From Chryseobacterium oleae (lineage in GTDB: Bacteria; Bacteroidota; Bacteroidia; Flavobacteriales; Weeksellaceae), in assembly GCF_900115055.1 (NCBI RefSeq), contig NZ_FOVD01000005.1, forward strand, positions 62,001 to 126,000: a DNA stretch of 64,000 nucleotides, written 5' to 3'. The notes under the pieces were generated by a model that did no database searches, had not been told where the DNA came from, and was given only the letters and a program-made list of their open reading frames with translations. Position 1 is the stretch's first letter; each line of letters opens with the position of its first letter. Below, piece by piece: positions 42,608 through 53,968 of this stretch. The position numbers and the translations under genes were made by a program.

Positions 42608-43450
42608 TTAAAAAACTCTATAAAGGTTAAACCCAAAGAATATCTGCCCTTTTCCCCACTTGCCTGCTGCATTGGAAAGATACCCGATATCTGAATTGAT
42701 CTGGGAATTCGAGAACAAAAGCTGGAACACGTGTCCCCCGGTTTCTATATCCATCCCTAATGAAAGAGGATTTTTATAGTAACTGTGATTGTCGAAATTC
42801 ACAAAATACTCTGCGTTGAGAGAAATTCTTTTGGAAATTTTATAACGGCCTCCCAATCCGGCAAGAAACTGATTCTTGTCTTCAAGGGCTGGATCGTAAA
42901 GGTTTTTATGAATGTATGAAGGAGTTAGCTGCAGAGAAAACTTTTCGTTGAATCTTCTTGAAATCAGCGCCTGGGTAAGATAAGCAAGCCTGTCTCCGAA
43001 TTTGAGGTAAGGATAGTTGTCTTTGTCCAGATCTGTATTTACAGCCATCACGTTGTACCCTACAATGTCTACAGGACTTTTTTCAGTCTGCTTTACCAGC
43101 TTATACTTTACAGCGCCTTCGAATGTTTTCATATTCGTTTCTCTGGAAAGACTGACTGAAATTCCGTCTGTAACCCCGTAGATCACCCCTAATTTGGTGG
43201 AGGCATCATCAAGGCCGAAAAAGTTTTTAAATCCTGTACTGATGTCCCCGAAACGATGGGCCACCACAATGTACCATTCTTTTTTGGCGGAAAGTTTGGT
43301 GGATTGTCCGGTGACGATCTGTAAGGCTTTAAAGGCCGGCTGGGATACTTCTGCATTGGTTTTGAGTGTGTCAATATCTTTCAGCAAGTCTTCCTGCGCG
43401 GAGGCAAGACCTGATATCAATACCGACAAAAATAAGAGAGTTTTTGTCAT
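42608..43450 (-). CDS. DUF5777 outer-membrane beta-barrel protein
   Basis: A 280-residue protein with a signal peptide ending LASAQ. The core (IVVAHRFGDISTGFKNFFGLDDAS, then KLGVIYGVTDGISV) is the DUF5777 signature, and alternating strands lead to a terminal aromatic, GFNLYRVF, as in outer-membrane barrels. In Bacteroidota such barrels are found beside cytochrome and YceI genes. It is the first gene of the five-gene operon, preceded by a Bacteroidota -7 box and a CRP-type palindrome. Confidence 0.86.
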   Translation of the reverse strand: MTKTLLFLSVLISGLASAQEDLLKDIDTLKTNAEVSQPAFKALQIVTGQSTKLSAKKEWYIVVAHRFGDISTGFKNFFGLDDASTKLGVIYGVTDGISVSLSRETNMKTFEGAVKYKLVKQTEKSPVDIVGYNVMAVNTDLDKDNYPYLKFGDRLAYLTQALISRRFNEKFSLQLTPSYIHKNLYDPALEDKNQFLAGLGGRYKISKRISLNAEYFVNFDNHSYYKNPLSLGMDIETGGHVFQLLFSNSQINSDIGYLSNAAGKWGKGQIFFGFNLYRVF

Positions 43451-43478
43451 ATACTATTTGAATTAAATTATGATATGG

Positions 43479-43524
43479 CAAACTTATCGAGTTATAAAGT
43501 CAAAAGTATGTGATAAAAGTCACC
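43479..43524 (-). promoter_or_regulatory. CRP-type operator and promoter of envelope operon
   Basis: On the minus strand, TAAGTTTG (43486-43479) is a TAnnTTTG -7 box 29 bases before the DUF5777 ATG. TGTGATAAAAGTCACC (43509-43524) differs from the CRP consensus TGTGA-N6-TCACA by one base and is centred about 40 bases upstream of the predicted transcript start, the class II activator position. A second palindrome, TTTATC-AAT-GATAAA, is at 43537-43551. Confidence 0.7.
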
Positions 43525-43576
43525 AGAGAAATTGTTTTTATCAATGATAAAGATAAAATCATTAAAACATCATATA

Positions 43577-44227
43577 TTAGACTGATCTAACATTTTCATT
43601 TACAGGAATTTTGATACCTTCTTTGGTCTGAATAATTTCACCTTCATTTTCAATCTTTTTTAAAACTCTGCTCACCACTTCTCTGGAAGTCCCCAAATTA
43701 CTGGCAATTTCACGGTGTGTAATCTTCAAAGGATTGTTTCCGGTAGCTGAAATCTGCTGACGGATGTAGTTCAGTACTCGTTTGTCCAGCCTGTGAAATA
43801 CAGCATCATTTACCATATTCATGACATCCGAAAAACGCTTGTCATATTCATGATAAAATACCCTGTTGATTTCCGGAAACCGGATGAGCCATTCGTGGAC
43901 TACTGAAACGGGGATCAGGATCACTTCAGATTCTTCCTCTGCAACGGCATATATCCTGCTGGTGTAATCTGTAAAGATAGACGAGAATGTCATCAGACAG
44001 CTGTCGTTTGGCTTTATGTAGTAATAGATGAGCTCTCTGCCATCGTTGAGGGTAAAAACTTTTATAGACCCTTTGATCAGAAACGGGACATATTTGTTTT
44101 TCTGTCCTTCCCTGATAATTTCGGTTTTTGCTTTAATGTCTGTGACTATGGCATTCGCATGCAGTTCATTCAAAAAATTTTCGCCTAGAAACCCGAATTT
44201 ATTAAGAATAAATTGATTATTTATCAT
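43577..44227 (-). CDS. Crp/Fnr-family transcriptional regulator
   Basis: About 216 residues: a cyclic-nucleotide-binding-type beta-barrel (about 20-120; IREGQKNKYVPFLIKGSIKV), a dimer helix, and a C-terminal winged helix. The recognition helix is TSREVVSRVLKKIE, with R-E and R at the positions CRP uses to read TGTGA. No N-terminal Cys cluster is seen, so it is not a classic Fe-S Fnr. A near-perfect TGTGA-N6-TCAC site lies between this gene and the operon downstream, making that operon its likely target. The ATG at 44227 gives family length. Confidence 0.92.
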   Translation of the reverse strand: MINNQFILNKFGFLGENFLNELHANAIVTDIKAKTEIIREGQKNKYVPFLIKGSIKVFTLNDGRELIYYYIKPNDSCLMTFSSIFTDYTSRIYAVAEEESEVILIPVSVVHEWLIRFPEINRVFYHEYDKRFSDVMNMVNDAVFHRLDKRVLNYIRQQISATGNNPLKITHREIASNLGTSREVVSRVLKKIENEGEIIQTKEGIKIPVNENVRSV

Positions 44228-44293
44228 ATCCGCTATATCATTTTCATAGCAAATATATAAAATTGGACTATTGAAATAGTAGAAAAATAACAT

Positions 44294-44859
44294 TCTTTAA
44301 TTATCTCTGTCAAAAACTTAATAATCCATTAATTAATAAGTAAATTTTAAATCAAAACTTATAGTTTAATTAAAATATATACTATAGAAAATCAATAAGT
44401 TCTTTATTTTCCTATTAAATGAGTCTGACCTGGGGATAAATTTGATTTCAAACGATCTCAAAACGCTACGATCTCAATTTTTTAATTAAGCTTAAAAATA
44501 TTTTTGTCAGCAAATGTGTTTCGCTCAGCAACAACCATTAACTTTTGCGAGTGGCTTTGTATCCTCTTGCCCATGTCTAAGTTTTGGCTAGCGCATATCT
44601 TGTAAGCGGGCTAAAGCCCGCTCCTATTGAATATACAGGAAGTCATCCAGGAATACCGGGCCAGTGTATCAAGATTTTGAAACCTTAAAAATTAGTAATT
44701 CCCGTCACTTTTTTTCAGTCATATCAGTTAAATTTTCTTACCGCAAACTCAGATTAATTAAGCTTAAAAATATTTTTTAGCAAAGGAGTGTTTCGCTCAG
44801 CAACAACAATTAACTTTTGCAGTGGCTTTGTATAATTTATCTTATAAATGAAGGATTAT
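44294..44859. repeat. Gene-free region with direct repeat and palindromic element
   Basis: A 75-80 bp direct repeat is at 44483-44563 and 44754-44833: TTAATTAAGCTTAAAAATAT ... TGTTTCGCTCAGCAACAAC ... TTAACTTTTGC ... AGTGGCTTTGTAT. Between the copies is a diverged composite element: TTTTGGCTA at 44582, then AGCGGGCTAAAGCCCGCT (44605-44622) followed by CCTATTGAAT, the same family as at 36177-36342. No gene is seen. Confidence 0.8.
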
Positions 44860-44892
44860 ATAACAAAAATGCCCCGGTAAAAACCGGGGCAT
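44860..44892 (-). terminator. Rho-independent terminator
   Basis: Ten-base stem ATGCCCCGGT / ACCGGGGCAT with an AAAA loop; on the minus strand TTTTGTTATA follows. Ends the rpoB-rpoC-DUF3467 transcript. Confidence 0.88.
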
Positions 44893-44915
44893 CCTTATGT
44901 ATTGTAAGAAAAATC

Positions 44916-45221
44916 TTATGCTTGTACGTTGTTACCTCCTAATACGAAAGGCTCAACTTCTTTGATTTCTCCGAACTGCTGCTCGTAGTTAGCAATGTTC
45001 TGTTGAAGAGCAGATAATACTCTTTTAGCGTGAAGTGGAGCAAGAATGATTCTTGATCTTACTTTAGCCTGTTGAACACCCGGCATTAACTGGATGAAAT
45101 CTACTACGAACTCAGATGGAGAGTGGTTTACCAATGCTAAGTTAGCATATACTCCAGCAGCTACCATTTCGTTCAATTCGATGTTGATGTTTCCGTCTTG
45201 TGGATTTTGATTGTTGTCCAT
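44916..45221 (-). CDS. DUF3467 protein
   Basis: A 101-residue cytoplasmic protein: INIELNEMVAAGVYANLALV, then SPSEFVVDFIQLMPGV and ARIILAPLHAKRVLSALQQN-type sequence (here RSRIILAPLHAKRVLSAL). This is DUF3467, a small family whose gene follows rpoC in many Bacteroidota; its function is unknown. The ATG at 45221 matches the family start; the longer frame adds an unconserved extension. It lies 87 bases after rpoC and before the operon terminator. Confidence 0.9.
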   Translation of the reverse strand: MDNNQNPQDGNINIELNEMVAAGVYANLALVNHSPSEFVVDFIQLMPGVQQAKVRSRIILAPLHAKRVLSALQQNIANYEQQFGEIKEVEPFVLGGNNVQA

Positions 45222-45308
45222 TGTTATAAAATATGTTTTTAAAATTCGAAATTTGAGATTGTGAAAATATAAAAATAAATCCAAACCTCAAATTTCAAAT
45301 CATTAATT

Positions 45309-48300
45309 TTAGTTAAGGTCTTCGAATTCTTTCTTAGAACCCACAATTACATTCTGATATTCTTTAAGACCTGTACCTGCAGGGATTCTGTGCCCTACAA
45401 TTACATTTTCTTTAAGACCACTTAAGAAGTCAACTTTACCAGCTACTGCTGCTTCGTTAAGAACTTTCGTAGTTTCCTGGAATGATGCTGCAGACATGAA
45501 TGACTTAGTCTGAAGAGCTGCTCTTGTAATACCTTGAAGTACAGGCGTTGCTGTAGCAGGTAAAGCTTCTCTTACTTCAACTAAAGCCTGATCTTCACGC
45601 TTCAATTTAGAGTTTTCGTCTCTTAATTCTCTGGCTGTAATCATCTGACCTGGCTTGAATTCTTTAGAATCACCAGCTTCTACTACAACCTTAAGACCGA
45701 ATACTCTGTTGTTTTCTTCCAAGAAGTCAAACTTATGCTCAAGAGCTCCTTCCAGGAACTGAGTATCACCTCCATCTACGATAGATACTTTCGTCATCAT
45801 CTGTCTTACGATGATCTCGAAGTGCTTATCGTCGATTTTTACCCCCTGAAGACGGTAAACTTCCTGGATCTCATTTACCAGATATTCCTGAACCGCCGTT
45901 GGACCTTTGATTCTTAAGATATCATCCGGTGTAATAGAACCGTCAGAAAGTGGTGCTCCTGCTCTTACGAAGTCATTCTCCTGAACAAGGATCTGGTTAG
46001 AAAGTTTTACCAAGTAAATTTTTCTTTCACCAGTTTTAGCTTCTACGATCAATTCTCGGTTACCTCTCTTAATTTTTCCGTAAGAAACTACCCCGTCGAT
46101 TTCAGTAACAACCGCTGGGTTTGAAGGGTTTCTTGCTTCGAATAGTTCGGTAACTCTCGGAAGACCTCCGGTGATATCCCCTGCTTTTGCAGATTTTCTT
46201 GGGATCTTGATCAAGACTTTACCCGCCTTAATTTTTTCACCATCGTTTACCATTAAGTGGGCTCCTACCGGTAAGTTGTATGCTTTCTGCTCAACTCCTT
46301 TAGAATCTACCACCTTCAGTGTAGGTACGGCTTTCTTATTTCTAGATTCAGAGATTACTTTCTCTTCGAATCCTGTTTGTTCATCAATTTCAAGCTGGAA
46401 TGAGATACCTTGGATAATGTCTTCGTATTCAACCTTACCTGCAGTTTCTGCAATGATTACCGCGTTATACGGATCCCACTTACAGATTACATCTCCTTTC
46501 TTCACTTTATCACCAGGCTTCACTGCTAATTCAGAACCGTAAGGTACGTTAGCAATCATCAATGGTGTTCTGGTTTCGTTATCTGCTACCAATCTGAATT
46601 CCGTTGAACGTGAAACAACTACCTCAGCAGTTTTACCGTTTTCATCTTCAGAAGTAATCGTTCTTACTTCGTCCATTTCAACGATACCGTCTCTTCTTGC
46701 AACGATAGATGGGTTTTCTGAAACGTTACCTGCAGTACCCCCTTGGTGGAAGGTTCTCAACGTAAGCTGAGTACCTGGTTCCCCAATTGACTGTGCACCG
46801 ATAACCCCTACAGCTTCACCCATGTGGATCATCTTACCAGTCGCAAGGTTTCTACCGTAACACTTCGCACAGATTCCTTTTTTGGTTTCACAAGTAAGTG
46901 GAGAACGAACTTCAACAGCTTCTAATCCTGCTGCTTCAATTCTCTTCGCCAATACTTCATTAATTACCTGATCTGCTTCAGCGATTAACTCATCTGATTC
47001 CGGATCATAGATGTTATGAAGAGAAACTCTACCTAAGATTCTTTCAGAGATCTTTTCAACGATCTCGTCATTTTTCTTAAGTGCAGTCACTTCAGTACCT
47101 CTAAGCGTTCCACAGTCGTCCTCAGTAACGATAACGTCCTGAGCAACGTCTACCAATCTTCTTGTAAGGTAACCAGCATCGGCAGTCTTAAGTGCGGTAT
47201 CCGCAAGACCCTTACGGGCACCGTGGGTAGAGATAAAGTACTCTAGAATCGAAAGACCTTCCTTAAAGTTTGCAAGGATCGGGTTTTCGATGATCTCCGC
47301 ACCGGTAGAACCGGCTTTTTGCGGTTTCGCCATCAAACCTCTCATCCCTGATAACTGACGGATCTGTTCTTTAGAACCCCTCGCCCCTGAATCAAGCATC
47401 ATATATACAGAGTTGAATCCACCTTGGTCAGATTTCATTCTGCTCATGATCATTTCAGTTAATCCTGCGTTGGTGTTTGTCCAAACGTCGATTACCTGGT
47501 TATAACGTTCTGTATCTGTGATAAGACCCATGTTATAGTTGGCTCTAATCTCGTCTACCGTTTCAATAGATGTAGCAATCATCTTTTTCTTCTCCACAGG
47601 AACTACAATATCCCCAAGTGAGAATGAAAGACCTCCTTTGAATGCATTAGAATACCCTAAGTCTTTCATTGCATCCAGGAACTTCACTGTTGTAGGGAAA
47701 TCAGTATCAGCTAAAACTCTACCGATAATGTTTCTCAGTGATTTTTTCGTCAATAGTTCATTAACGTATCCTGATTGTTTTGGTACAATTTGGTTGAATA
47801 AGATTCTACCTAAAGAAGTTTCAATTAATTTTGTTGAAATCTCTCCGTTTTCTTTAACCGGTAGTCTACATCTTACTTTAGCATTTAAAGAAACTCTTCC
47901 TTCAGCATAAGCGATTTCCGCTTCCTCAGGAGAATAGAATGCAAGACCTTCACCTTTCACTTTCATATCTTCTGTAGAGCTCAATTCTTTAGTCATGAAA
48001 TAAAGACCAAGAACCATGTCCTGAGAAGGTACTGTAATAGGAGAACCGTTTGCAGGGTTCAAGATGTTCTGAGAACCTAGCATCAATAACTGAGCTTCAA
48101 GGATCGCCTCTGGGCCTAACGGTAAGTGTACCGCCATCTGGTCACCATCGAAATCGGCGTTGAATGCTGTTGTTACCAACGGGTGAAGCTGAATAGCTTT
48201 ACCTTCGATCATCTTAGGCTGGAATGCCTGAATACCCAGTCTGTGAAGGGTAGGTGCTCTGTTCAATAGAACCGGGTGACCTTTCATCACGTTTTCAAGG

Positions 48301-49574
48301 ATATCATATACTACAGGCTCTTTTCTGTCGATGATTCTCTTTGCTGATTTCACAGTTTTTACAATTCCTCTCTCGATCAGTTTTCTGATGATGAACGGTT
48401 TGTAAAGTTCTGCTGCCATATCTTTAGGAATACCACATTCGTGAAGCTGTAAGTTCGGACCTACAACAATTACGGAACGCGCAGAGTAGTCAACCCTTTT
48501 CCCTAGTAAGTTCTGACGGAAACGACCTTGCTTACCTTTCAATGAATCAGAAAGTGATTTCAATGGTCTGTTTGATTCAGATTTTACAGCAGAAGATTTT
48601 CTTGTATTATCGAATAATGAATCTACTGATTCCTGAAGCATACGCTTCTCGTTTCTCAAGATTACTTCCGGAGCTTTGATCTCCAATAGTCTTTTCAGAC
48701 GGTTGTTTCTGATAATAACTCTTCTGTAAAGGTCATTTAAGTCAGAAGTTGCGAAACGTCCTCCATCCAATGGAACCAATGGTCTTAGTTCTGGTGGTAT
48801 TACAGGAAGCACACGCATAATCATCCACTCCGGTCTGTTGATCATTCTTGTATTAGCACCTCTTAGTGCTTCTACAACGTTCAATCTTTTAAGAGCTTCA
48901 GTTCTTCTTTGCTTAGAACCTTCGTTGTGAGCTTTGTGTCTTAAATCGAAAGACAATGCATCAAGATCGATTCTTTTTAAAAGATCTTCCACAGCTTCAG
49001 CACCCATTCTGGCGATGAATTTGTTTGGATCGGAATCATCAAGATACTGGTTTTCCACAGGAAGAGTTTCCATGATATCCAGGTACTCTTCTTCTGTAAG
49101 GAACTCCATGTTATCGAAGTCAGAGCCGTCTAATTTTTTAGCAATACCCTGCTGAATCACTACATATCTTTCGTAGTAGATGATCATGTCTAATTTCTTA
49201 GAAGGAATTCCTAAAAGGTAACCGATTTTGTTTGGTAAAGAACGGAAATACCAGATGTGTGCGATAGGCACGACAAGGTTGATGTGTCCGATTCTTTCTC
49301 TTCTTACTTTTTTCTCAGTAACTTCTACCCCACAACGGTCACAAACGATCCCTTTGTAACGAATTCTCTTGTATTTACCACAAGCACATTCGTAATCCTT
49401 TACCGGACCGAAGATTTTTTCACAGAACAACCCGTCTCTTTCAGGTTTGTGCGTTCTGTAGTTAATAGTTTCCGGCTTTAAAACTTCCCCTCTTGATTCC
49501 TGAAGAATCGATTCCGGTGAAGCTAAACCGATGGTTATTTTATTAAATCTACTTGATTTATTTTTATTTGACAT
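45309..49574 (-). CDS. rpoC: RNA polymerase beta' subunit
   Basis: Catalytic subunit of RNA polymerase, 1421 residues, typical for Bacteroidota. The N-terminal zinc site is [20 protein letters not shown] at about residues 67-86, the active-site magnesium triad is [12 protein letters not shown], the trigger-loop region is around [16 protein letters not shown], and a second zinc site [13 protein letters not shown] follows. No disruption or intein is seen. It follows rpoB by 111 bases and is followed by the DUF3467 gene. Confidence 0.98.
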   Translation of the reverse strand: MSNKNKSSRFNKITIGLASPESILQESRGEVLKPETINYRTHKPERDGLFCEKIFGPVKDYECACGKYKRIRYKGIVCDRCGVEVTEKKVRRERIGHINLVVPIAHIWYFRSLPNKIGYLLGIPSKKLDMIIYYERYVVIQQGIAKKLDGSDFDNMEFLTEEEYLDIMETLPVENQYLDDSDPNKFIARMGAEAVEDLLKRIDLDALSFDLRHKAHNEGSKQRRTEALKRLNVVEALRGANTRMINRPEWMIMRVLPVIPPELRPLVPLDGGRFATSDLNDLYRRVIIRNNRLKRLLEIKAPEVILRNEKRMLQESVDSLFDNTRKSSAVKSESNRPLKSLSDSLKGKQGRFRQNLLGKRVDYSARSVIVVGPNLQLHECGIPKDMAAELYKPFIIRKLIERGIVKTVKSAKRIIDRKEPVVYDILENVMKGHPVLLNRAPTLHRLGIQAFQPKMIEGKAIQLHPLVTTAFNADFDGDQMAVHLPLGPEAILEAQLLMLGSQNILNPANGSPITVPSQDMVLGLYFMTKELSSTEDMKVKGEGLAFYSPEEAEIAYAEGRVSLNAKVRCRLPVKENGEISTKLIETSLGRILFNQIVPKQSGYVNELLTKKSLRNIIGRVLADTDFPTTVKFLDAMKDLGYSNAFKGGLSFSLGDIVVPVEKKKMIATSIETVDEIRANYNMGLITDTERYNQVIDVWTNTNAGLTEMIMSRMKSDQGGFNSVYMMLDSGARGSKEQIRQLSGMRGLMAKPQKAGSTGAEIIENPILANFKEGLSILEYFISTHGARKGLADTALKTADAGYLTRRLVDVAQDVIVTEDDCGTLRGTEVTALKKNDEIVEKISERILGRVSLHNIYDPESDELIAEADQVINEVLAKRIEAAGLEAVEVRSPLTCETKKGICAKCYGRNLATGKMIHMGEAVGVIGAQSIGEPGTQLTLRTFHQGGTAGNVSENPSIVARRDGIVEMDEVRTITSEDENGKTAEVVVSRSTEFRLVADNETRTPLMIANVPYGSELAVKPGDKVKKGDVICKWDPYNAVIIAETAGKVEYEDIIQGISFQLEIDEQTGFEEKVISESRNKKAVPTLKVVDSKGVEQKAYNLPVGAHLMVNDGEKIKAGKVLIKIPRKSAKAGDITGGLPRVTELFEARNPSNPAVVTEIDGVVSYGKIKRGNRELIVEAKTGERKIYLVKLSNQILVQENDFVRAGAPLSDGSITPDDILRIKGPTAVQEYLVNEIQEVYRLQGVKIDDKHFEIIVRQMMTKVSIVDGGDTQFLEGALEHKFDFLEENNRVFGLKVVVEAGDSKEFKPGQMITARELRDENSKLKREDQALVEVREALPATATPVLQGITRAALQTKSFMSAASFQETTKVLNEAAVAGKVDFLSGLKENVIVGHRIPAGTGLKEYQNVIVGSKKEFEDLN

Positions 49575-49685
49575 AATTTAATTTTTGATTAAAAGATTAA
49601 AAGATTGAAAGATTTAAAATCACTTTCGCTCTTATCATCTCAGAGTTAATTAATTCTTTAATTTTTTAATAATTAAATCTTTTAA

Positions 49686-52600
49686 TTACTCCTCCAATCT
49701 TACATCAAGTCCAAGTCCTTGTAACTCGTGAAGTAATACATTGAATGATTCCGGAATACCTGGTTCAGGCATAGATTCACCTTTTGCAATAGCTTCATAA
49801 GTTTTCGCTCTACCAATCACGTCATCAGACTTCACTGTCAGGATCTCTCTCAAGATGTTAGAAGCTCCGAATGCTTCAAGAGCCCAAACCTCCATCTCTC
49901 CGAATCTCTGACCTCCGAACTGAGCTTTACCTCCTAACGGCTGCTGAGTAATCAGTGAGTAAGGTCCGATAGAACGTGCGTGCATCTTATCATCTACCAT
50001 GTGTCCAAGTTTCAGCATGTAGATTACCCCTACCGTAGCCGGCTGAGTAAATCTTTCCCCGGTACCACCATCATAAAGGTGAGTGTTACCAAATTTAGGA
50101 AGACCTGCTTTTTCTGTGTACTCAGTAATCTGATCAAGCGTTGCTCCATCAAAGATTGGCGTAGCGAACGTCATTCCCAGTTTCTGACCAGCCCATCCAA
50201 GAACTGTTTCATAGATCTGTCCGATGTTCATACGGGAAGGTACCCCTAGTGGATTCAATACGATATCTACCGGTGTTCCGTCTTCAAGGAATGGCATATC
50301 TTCTTCACGAACGATTCTTGAAACGATACCTTTGTTACCGTGACGTCCTGCCATTTTATCCCCTACGTTCAACTTACGTTTCTTAGCGATATATACTTTA
50401 GCCAATTTCATGATACCAGCCGGAAGTTCATCTCCGATAGAAATTGCGAATTTCTCACGGTTTTTAACCCCTTGGATGTCATTGAACTTGATTTTATAAT
50501 TGTGAATCAACTGTTTGATCAATTCATTCTTATCGTTATCTACCGTCCAGTCTGCACCGCTTACGTTAACGTAATCTTCAACTGAAGTCAATAATTTATG
50601 AGTGAATTTCACACCTTTACCGATGATTTCTTCATCAAGGTCATTGGTAACTCCCTGAGAAGTTTTACCGCTTACCAGTGTGTTTAATTTTTCAATTAAA
50701 GTATTTCTCAACTCATCAAACTTAGCCTTGTAAGTGTTTTCAATTTCTTCAAGTTTAAGTTTTTCTTCAGTTCTCTTCTTTTTATCTTTAATGTTTCTAG
50801 AGAACAATTTTTTGTTGATAACAACTCCTCTTAATGATGAATCTGCTTTCAATGAAGCATCTTTCACATCACCGGCTTTGTCACCGAAAATCGCTCTAAG
50901 AAGTTTTTCTTCAGGAGTCGGGTCAGATTCACCTTTTGGAGTGATCTTACCGATCATAATATCTCCAGGCTTCACTTCAGCACCGATTCTGATCATACCG
51001 TTCTCGTCAAGATCTTTGGTAGCTTCTTCAGAAACGTTTGGAATATCTGCTGTAAGCTCTTCCATACCTAATTTGGTATCACGAACTTCAAGAGAATATT
51101 CATCTACGTGGATTGAAGTAAACCAGTCTTCACGTACAACTTTTTCGTTAATTACGATTGCATCCTCAAAGTTGTATCCTTTCCAAGGCATGAACGCTAC
51201 TACTAAGTTTCTACCAAGAGCTAGCTCTCCGTTTTCAGTAGCATAACCGTCGCAAAGTACCTGACCTTTCTGTACCGTCTCACCTACTCTTACGTTTGGT
51301 CTTAGGGTAATGGTCGTACTCTGGTTGGTCTTTCTGAACTTAGTAAGGTTGTATGTTTTAGTAGCAGACTCGAATTGTACTAAATCTTCGTCGTCGCTTC
51401 TTTCATATTTAATAGTGATTCTATCAGCATCTACATATTCTACAAGACCTGTACCTTCAGCATTGATCAAGATTCTTGAATCTTTAGCAACCTGCTGTTC
51501 CAGACCAGTACCTACGATTGGAGCCTGTGGCTTCAACAATGGAACGGCCTGACGCATCATGTTGGATCCCATCAATGCACGGTTCGCATCATCATGCTCC
51601 AGGAATGGAATTAATGAAGCTGAAATACCAGAGATCTGGTTTGGTGCAACGTCGATAAGATTAACCTGAGCTGGTTCAACTACCGGGTAGTCACCATCAA
51701 GTCTTGCGATAATTCTGTCTGTTAAGAATTCACCGCTGTCAGTCAATTCTACGTTCGCCTGAGCAATTACTTTATCTTCTTCGTCTTCTGCATTCAGATA
51801 AATAGGGTCAGCAGAAAGATCGATCTTACTGTTTTCTACTTTTCTATATGGAGTTTCGATGAAACCAAGGTTATTGATCTTAGCATAAATCCCCAGAGAT
51901 GAAATCAAACCGATGTTTGGTCCTTCCGGAGTTTCAATCGGACAAATTCTTCCGTAGTGGGTATGGTGAACGTCACGAACCTCGAAACCTGCTCTTTCTC
52001 TTGATAAACCACCAGGCCCTAGTGCAGAAAGTCTACGCTTGTGCGTGATCTCTGATAGCGGGTTGGTCTGGTCCATGAACTGAGAAAGCTGGTTGGTACC
52101 GAAGAACGAGTTAATTACTGATGTTAATGTCTTAGCATTTACAAGGTCAAGTGGAGTAAATATTTCGTTATCTCTAACGTTCATTCTTTCCTTGATTGTT
52201 CTTGCAATTCTTGAAAGACCTACACCGAACTGTCCTGCTAACTGCTCTCCAACGGTCTTGATTCTTCTGTTTGATAAGTGGTCAATATCATCCACATCAG
52301 TTTTTGAGTTTACTAACTCAATTAAGTGTCTTACAATCGCAATGATATCTTCTTTTGTAAGAACTTCAGTTGTAGTTGGGATGTTTAGGCTTAACTTTTT
52401 GTTTAGTCTGTAACGTCCTACTTCACCTAATGAATATCTCTGCTCAGAGAAGAATAATTTCTCAATGATTCCTCTTGCCGTTTCCTCATCTGGTGGATCT
52501 GCATTTCTTAACTGACGGTAGATGTACTCTACTGCTTCTTTTTCAGAATTCGTAGGGTCTTTCTGTAATGTATTCTGGATGATAGAGAATTCATTGCTGT

Positions 52601-53507
52601 TTTCTTTGTGAATCAGGATAGATTTCACACCAGCATCAAGAATAAGATCTAAATGTTCTTTTTCAAGAATAGTTTCTCTGTCCAGGATGATTTCGTTTCT
52701 TTCGATAGAAACTACTTCACCTGTATCTTCGTCTACGAAATCCTCGAACCAAGTGTTCAATACTCTCGCAGCCAATGTTCTTCCTTCCACTTTTTTAAGG
52801 GCCGCTTTAGAAACTTTCACTTCTTCAGCAAGGTCGAAGATCTGAAGGATATCCTTATCAGACTCATAACCGATCGCTCTTAATAGAGTAGTTAATGGTA
52901 ACTTTTTCTTACGGTCGATATAAGCATACATTACGCTGTTGATATCTGTCGTAAATTCCATCCAAGATCCTTTGAAAGGGATAATTCTTGAATAGTACAG
53001 TTTAGTTCCGTTAGCGTGGTAAGTTTGTCCGAAGAATACACCAGGTGAACGGTGAAGCTGCGTAACGATAACTCTCTCAGCACCGTTGATGATGAAAGAT
53101 CCACTAGGCGTCATATAAGGAACCGGGCCTAAATACACATCCTGAACCACAGTTTGGAAATCCTCGTGCTCAGGGTCTGTACAATACAATTTAAGTCTTG
53201 CTTTAAGAGGAACGGAATACGTCAATCCTCTTTCCACACACTCGTTAATTGAATAACGTGGAGAATCTACCAGATAATCAAGGAATTCCAATACAAACTG
53301 ATTTCTAGAATCGGTAATTGGGAAGTTTTCCTGGAAGGTTCTGTATAAACCTTCGTCTGTTCTGTCTTCTGGAAGGGTATCAAGCTGGAAAAAATCTCTG
53401 AAAGACTCTAACTGGATGTCCAGGAAGTCAGGAGTGATAATTTTTCCTTTAGCTGATGAGAAGTTAATTCTCTGATTCCCCCTTGTTGTTGCTGTTGTTT
53501 TACTCAT
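49686..53507 (-). CDS. rpoB: RNA polymerase beta subunit
   Basis: 1273 residues. The rifampicin-pocket region reads [33 protein letters not shown] in pieces ([19 protein letters not shown]), with the usual sensitive-type residues (Q, D, H, R, S). The GHRIP-type and [18 protein letters not shown]-terminal motifs are intact. Unlike the common arrangement, it does not follow rplL directly: a 5-kb block of surface-protein genes intervenes and rpoB has its own promoter about 340 bases upstream. Confidence 0.98.
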   Translation of the reverse strand: MSKTTATTRGNQRINFSSAKGKIITPDFLDIQLESFRDFFQLDTLPEDRTDEGLYRTFQENFPITDSRNQFVLEFLDYLVDSPRYSINECVERGLTYSVPLKARLKLYCTDPEHEDFQTVVQDVYLGPVPYMTPSGSFIINGAERVIVTQLHRSPGVFFGQTYHANGTKLYYSRIIPFKGSWMEFTTDINSVMYAYIDRKKKLPLTTLLRAIGYESDKDILQIFDLAEEVKVSKAALKKVEGRTLAARVLNTWFEDFVDEDTGEVVSIERNEIILDRETILEKEHLDLILDAGVKSILIHKENSNEFSIIQNTLQKDPTNSEKEAVEYIYRQLRNADPPDEETARGIIEKLFFSEQRYSLGEVGRYRLNKKLSLNIPTTTEVLTKEDIIAIVRHLIELVNSKTDVDDIDHLSNRRIKTVGEQLAGQFGVGLSRIARTIKERMNVRDNEIFTPLDLVNAKTLTSVINSFFGTNQLSQFMDQTNPLSEITHKRRLSALGPGGLSRERAGFEVRDVHHTHYGRICPIETPEGPNIGLISSLGIYAKINNLGFIETPYRKVENSKIDLSADPIYLNAEDEEDKVIAQANVELTDSGEFLTDRIIARLDGDYPVVEPAQVNLIDVAPNQISGISASLIPFLEHDDANRALMGSNMMRQAVPLLKPQAPIVGTGLEQQVAKDSRILINAEGTGLVEYVDADRITIKYERSDDEDLVQFESATKTYNLTKFRKTNQSTTITLRPNVRVGETVQKGQVLCDGYATENGELALGRNLVVAFMPWKGYNFEDAIVINEKVVREDWFTSIHVDEYSLEVRDTKLGMEELTADIPNVSEEATKDLDENGMIRIGAEVKPGDIMIGKITPKGESDPTPEEKLLRAIFGDKAGDVKDASLKADSSLRGVVINKKLFSRNIKDKKKRTEEKLKLEEIENTYKAKFDELRNTLIEKLNTLVSGKTSQGVTNDLDEEIIGKGVKFTHKLLTSVEDYVNVSGADWTVDNDKNELIKQLIHNYKIKFNDIQGVKNREKFAISIGDELPAGIMKLAKVYIAKKRKLNVGDKMAGRHGNKGIVSRIVREEDMPFLEDGTPVDIVLNPLGVPSRMNIGQIYETVLGWAGQKLGMTFATPIFDGATLDQITEYTEKAGLPKFGNTHLYDGGTGERFTQPATVGVIYMLKLGHMVDDKMHARSIGPYSLITQQPLGGKAQFGGQRFGEMEVWALEAFGASNILREILTVKSDDVIGRAKTYEAIAKGESMPEPGIPESFNVLLHELQGLGLDVRLEE

Positions 53508-53878
53508 AAAACTTTTAAGAAAGGGTTAAAAAATATTTTGATTCATTCAAAAATATCAGAAGAAGACAAAAAGAGAAAAGAGGAAAGAGAAAAGAATAAG
53601 TGGGAAAATTTTGGCGCAATTATCGGTCTTTATTCTTTGTTCTTTATTCTAAAAAGTCTTTGATCTAACTTCTAACTGCAACGCTGGTATATCTTTTCAC
53701 AGCGTAATGCAAAATATTTTTATTACTTTTGAGGCGGAATGAGCCGCAGTATCTACATACGAGAAATCCCTTTCATTATTTTGATGAAAGAGCTGATTTC
53801 CAGTATTTTATAGATTTTCGTACAATGATTCGCGCCAAAAGAGGGACAAAGGTACAAAAACTTATCCACATAGGCAAA
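53508..53878 (-). promoter_or_regulatory. rpoB promoter and structured leader
   Basis: On the minus strand, TTTG (53878-53875), 20 bases, then TACCTTTG (53854-53847) is a full Bacteroidota promoter. The implied leader is about 330 bases. It contains a two-part hairpin at 53763-53800: GAAATC / GATTTC outside, CTTTCAT / ATGAAAG inside, 7-base loop, and a smaller GCGG / CCGC hairpin near 53733-53746. The long structured leader suggests control after transcription start, perhaps by an RNA polymerase or ribosomal protein; this is inference. Confidence 0.65.
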
Positions 53879-53920
53879 TAAAACCGCTTCATTTTGAGAA
53901 CGTTAAACGTATTTACATAA

Positions 53921-53949
53921 GAAAGGCCGTCCCTGAGGGACGGCCTTTC
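53921..53949 (-). terminator. Rho-independent terminator
   Basis: Perfect 13-base stem GAAAGGCCGTCCC / GGGACGGCCTTTC with a 3-base loop, 20 bases past the stop of the 865-residue surface protein gene and before the rpoB promoter; it separates the two transcripts. Confidence 0.85.
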
Positions 53950-53968
53950 ATGTATAGATTATGAAAAA

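Noticed and set aside
45735..52883. Several long open frames on the plus strand opposite rpoC and rpoB
   Set aside because: They are antisense to highly conserved genes, lack promoters and recognisable domains, and follow from codon bias.
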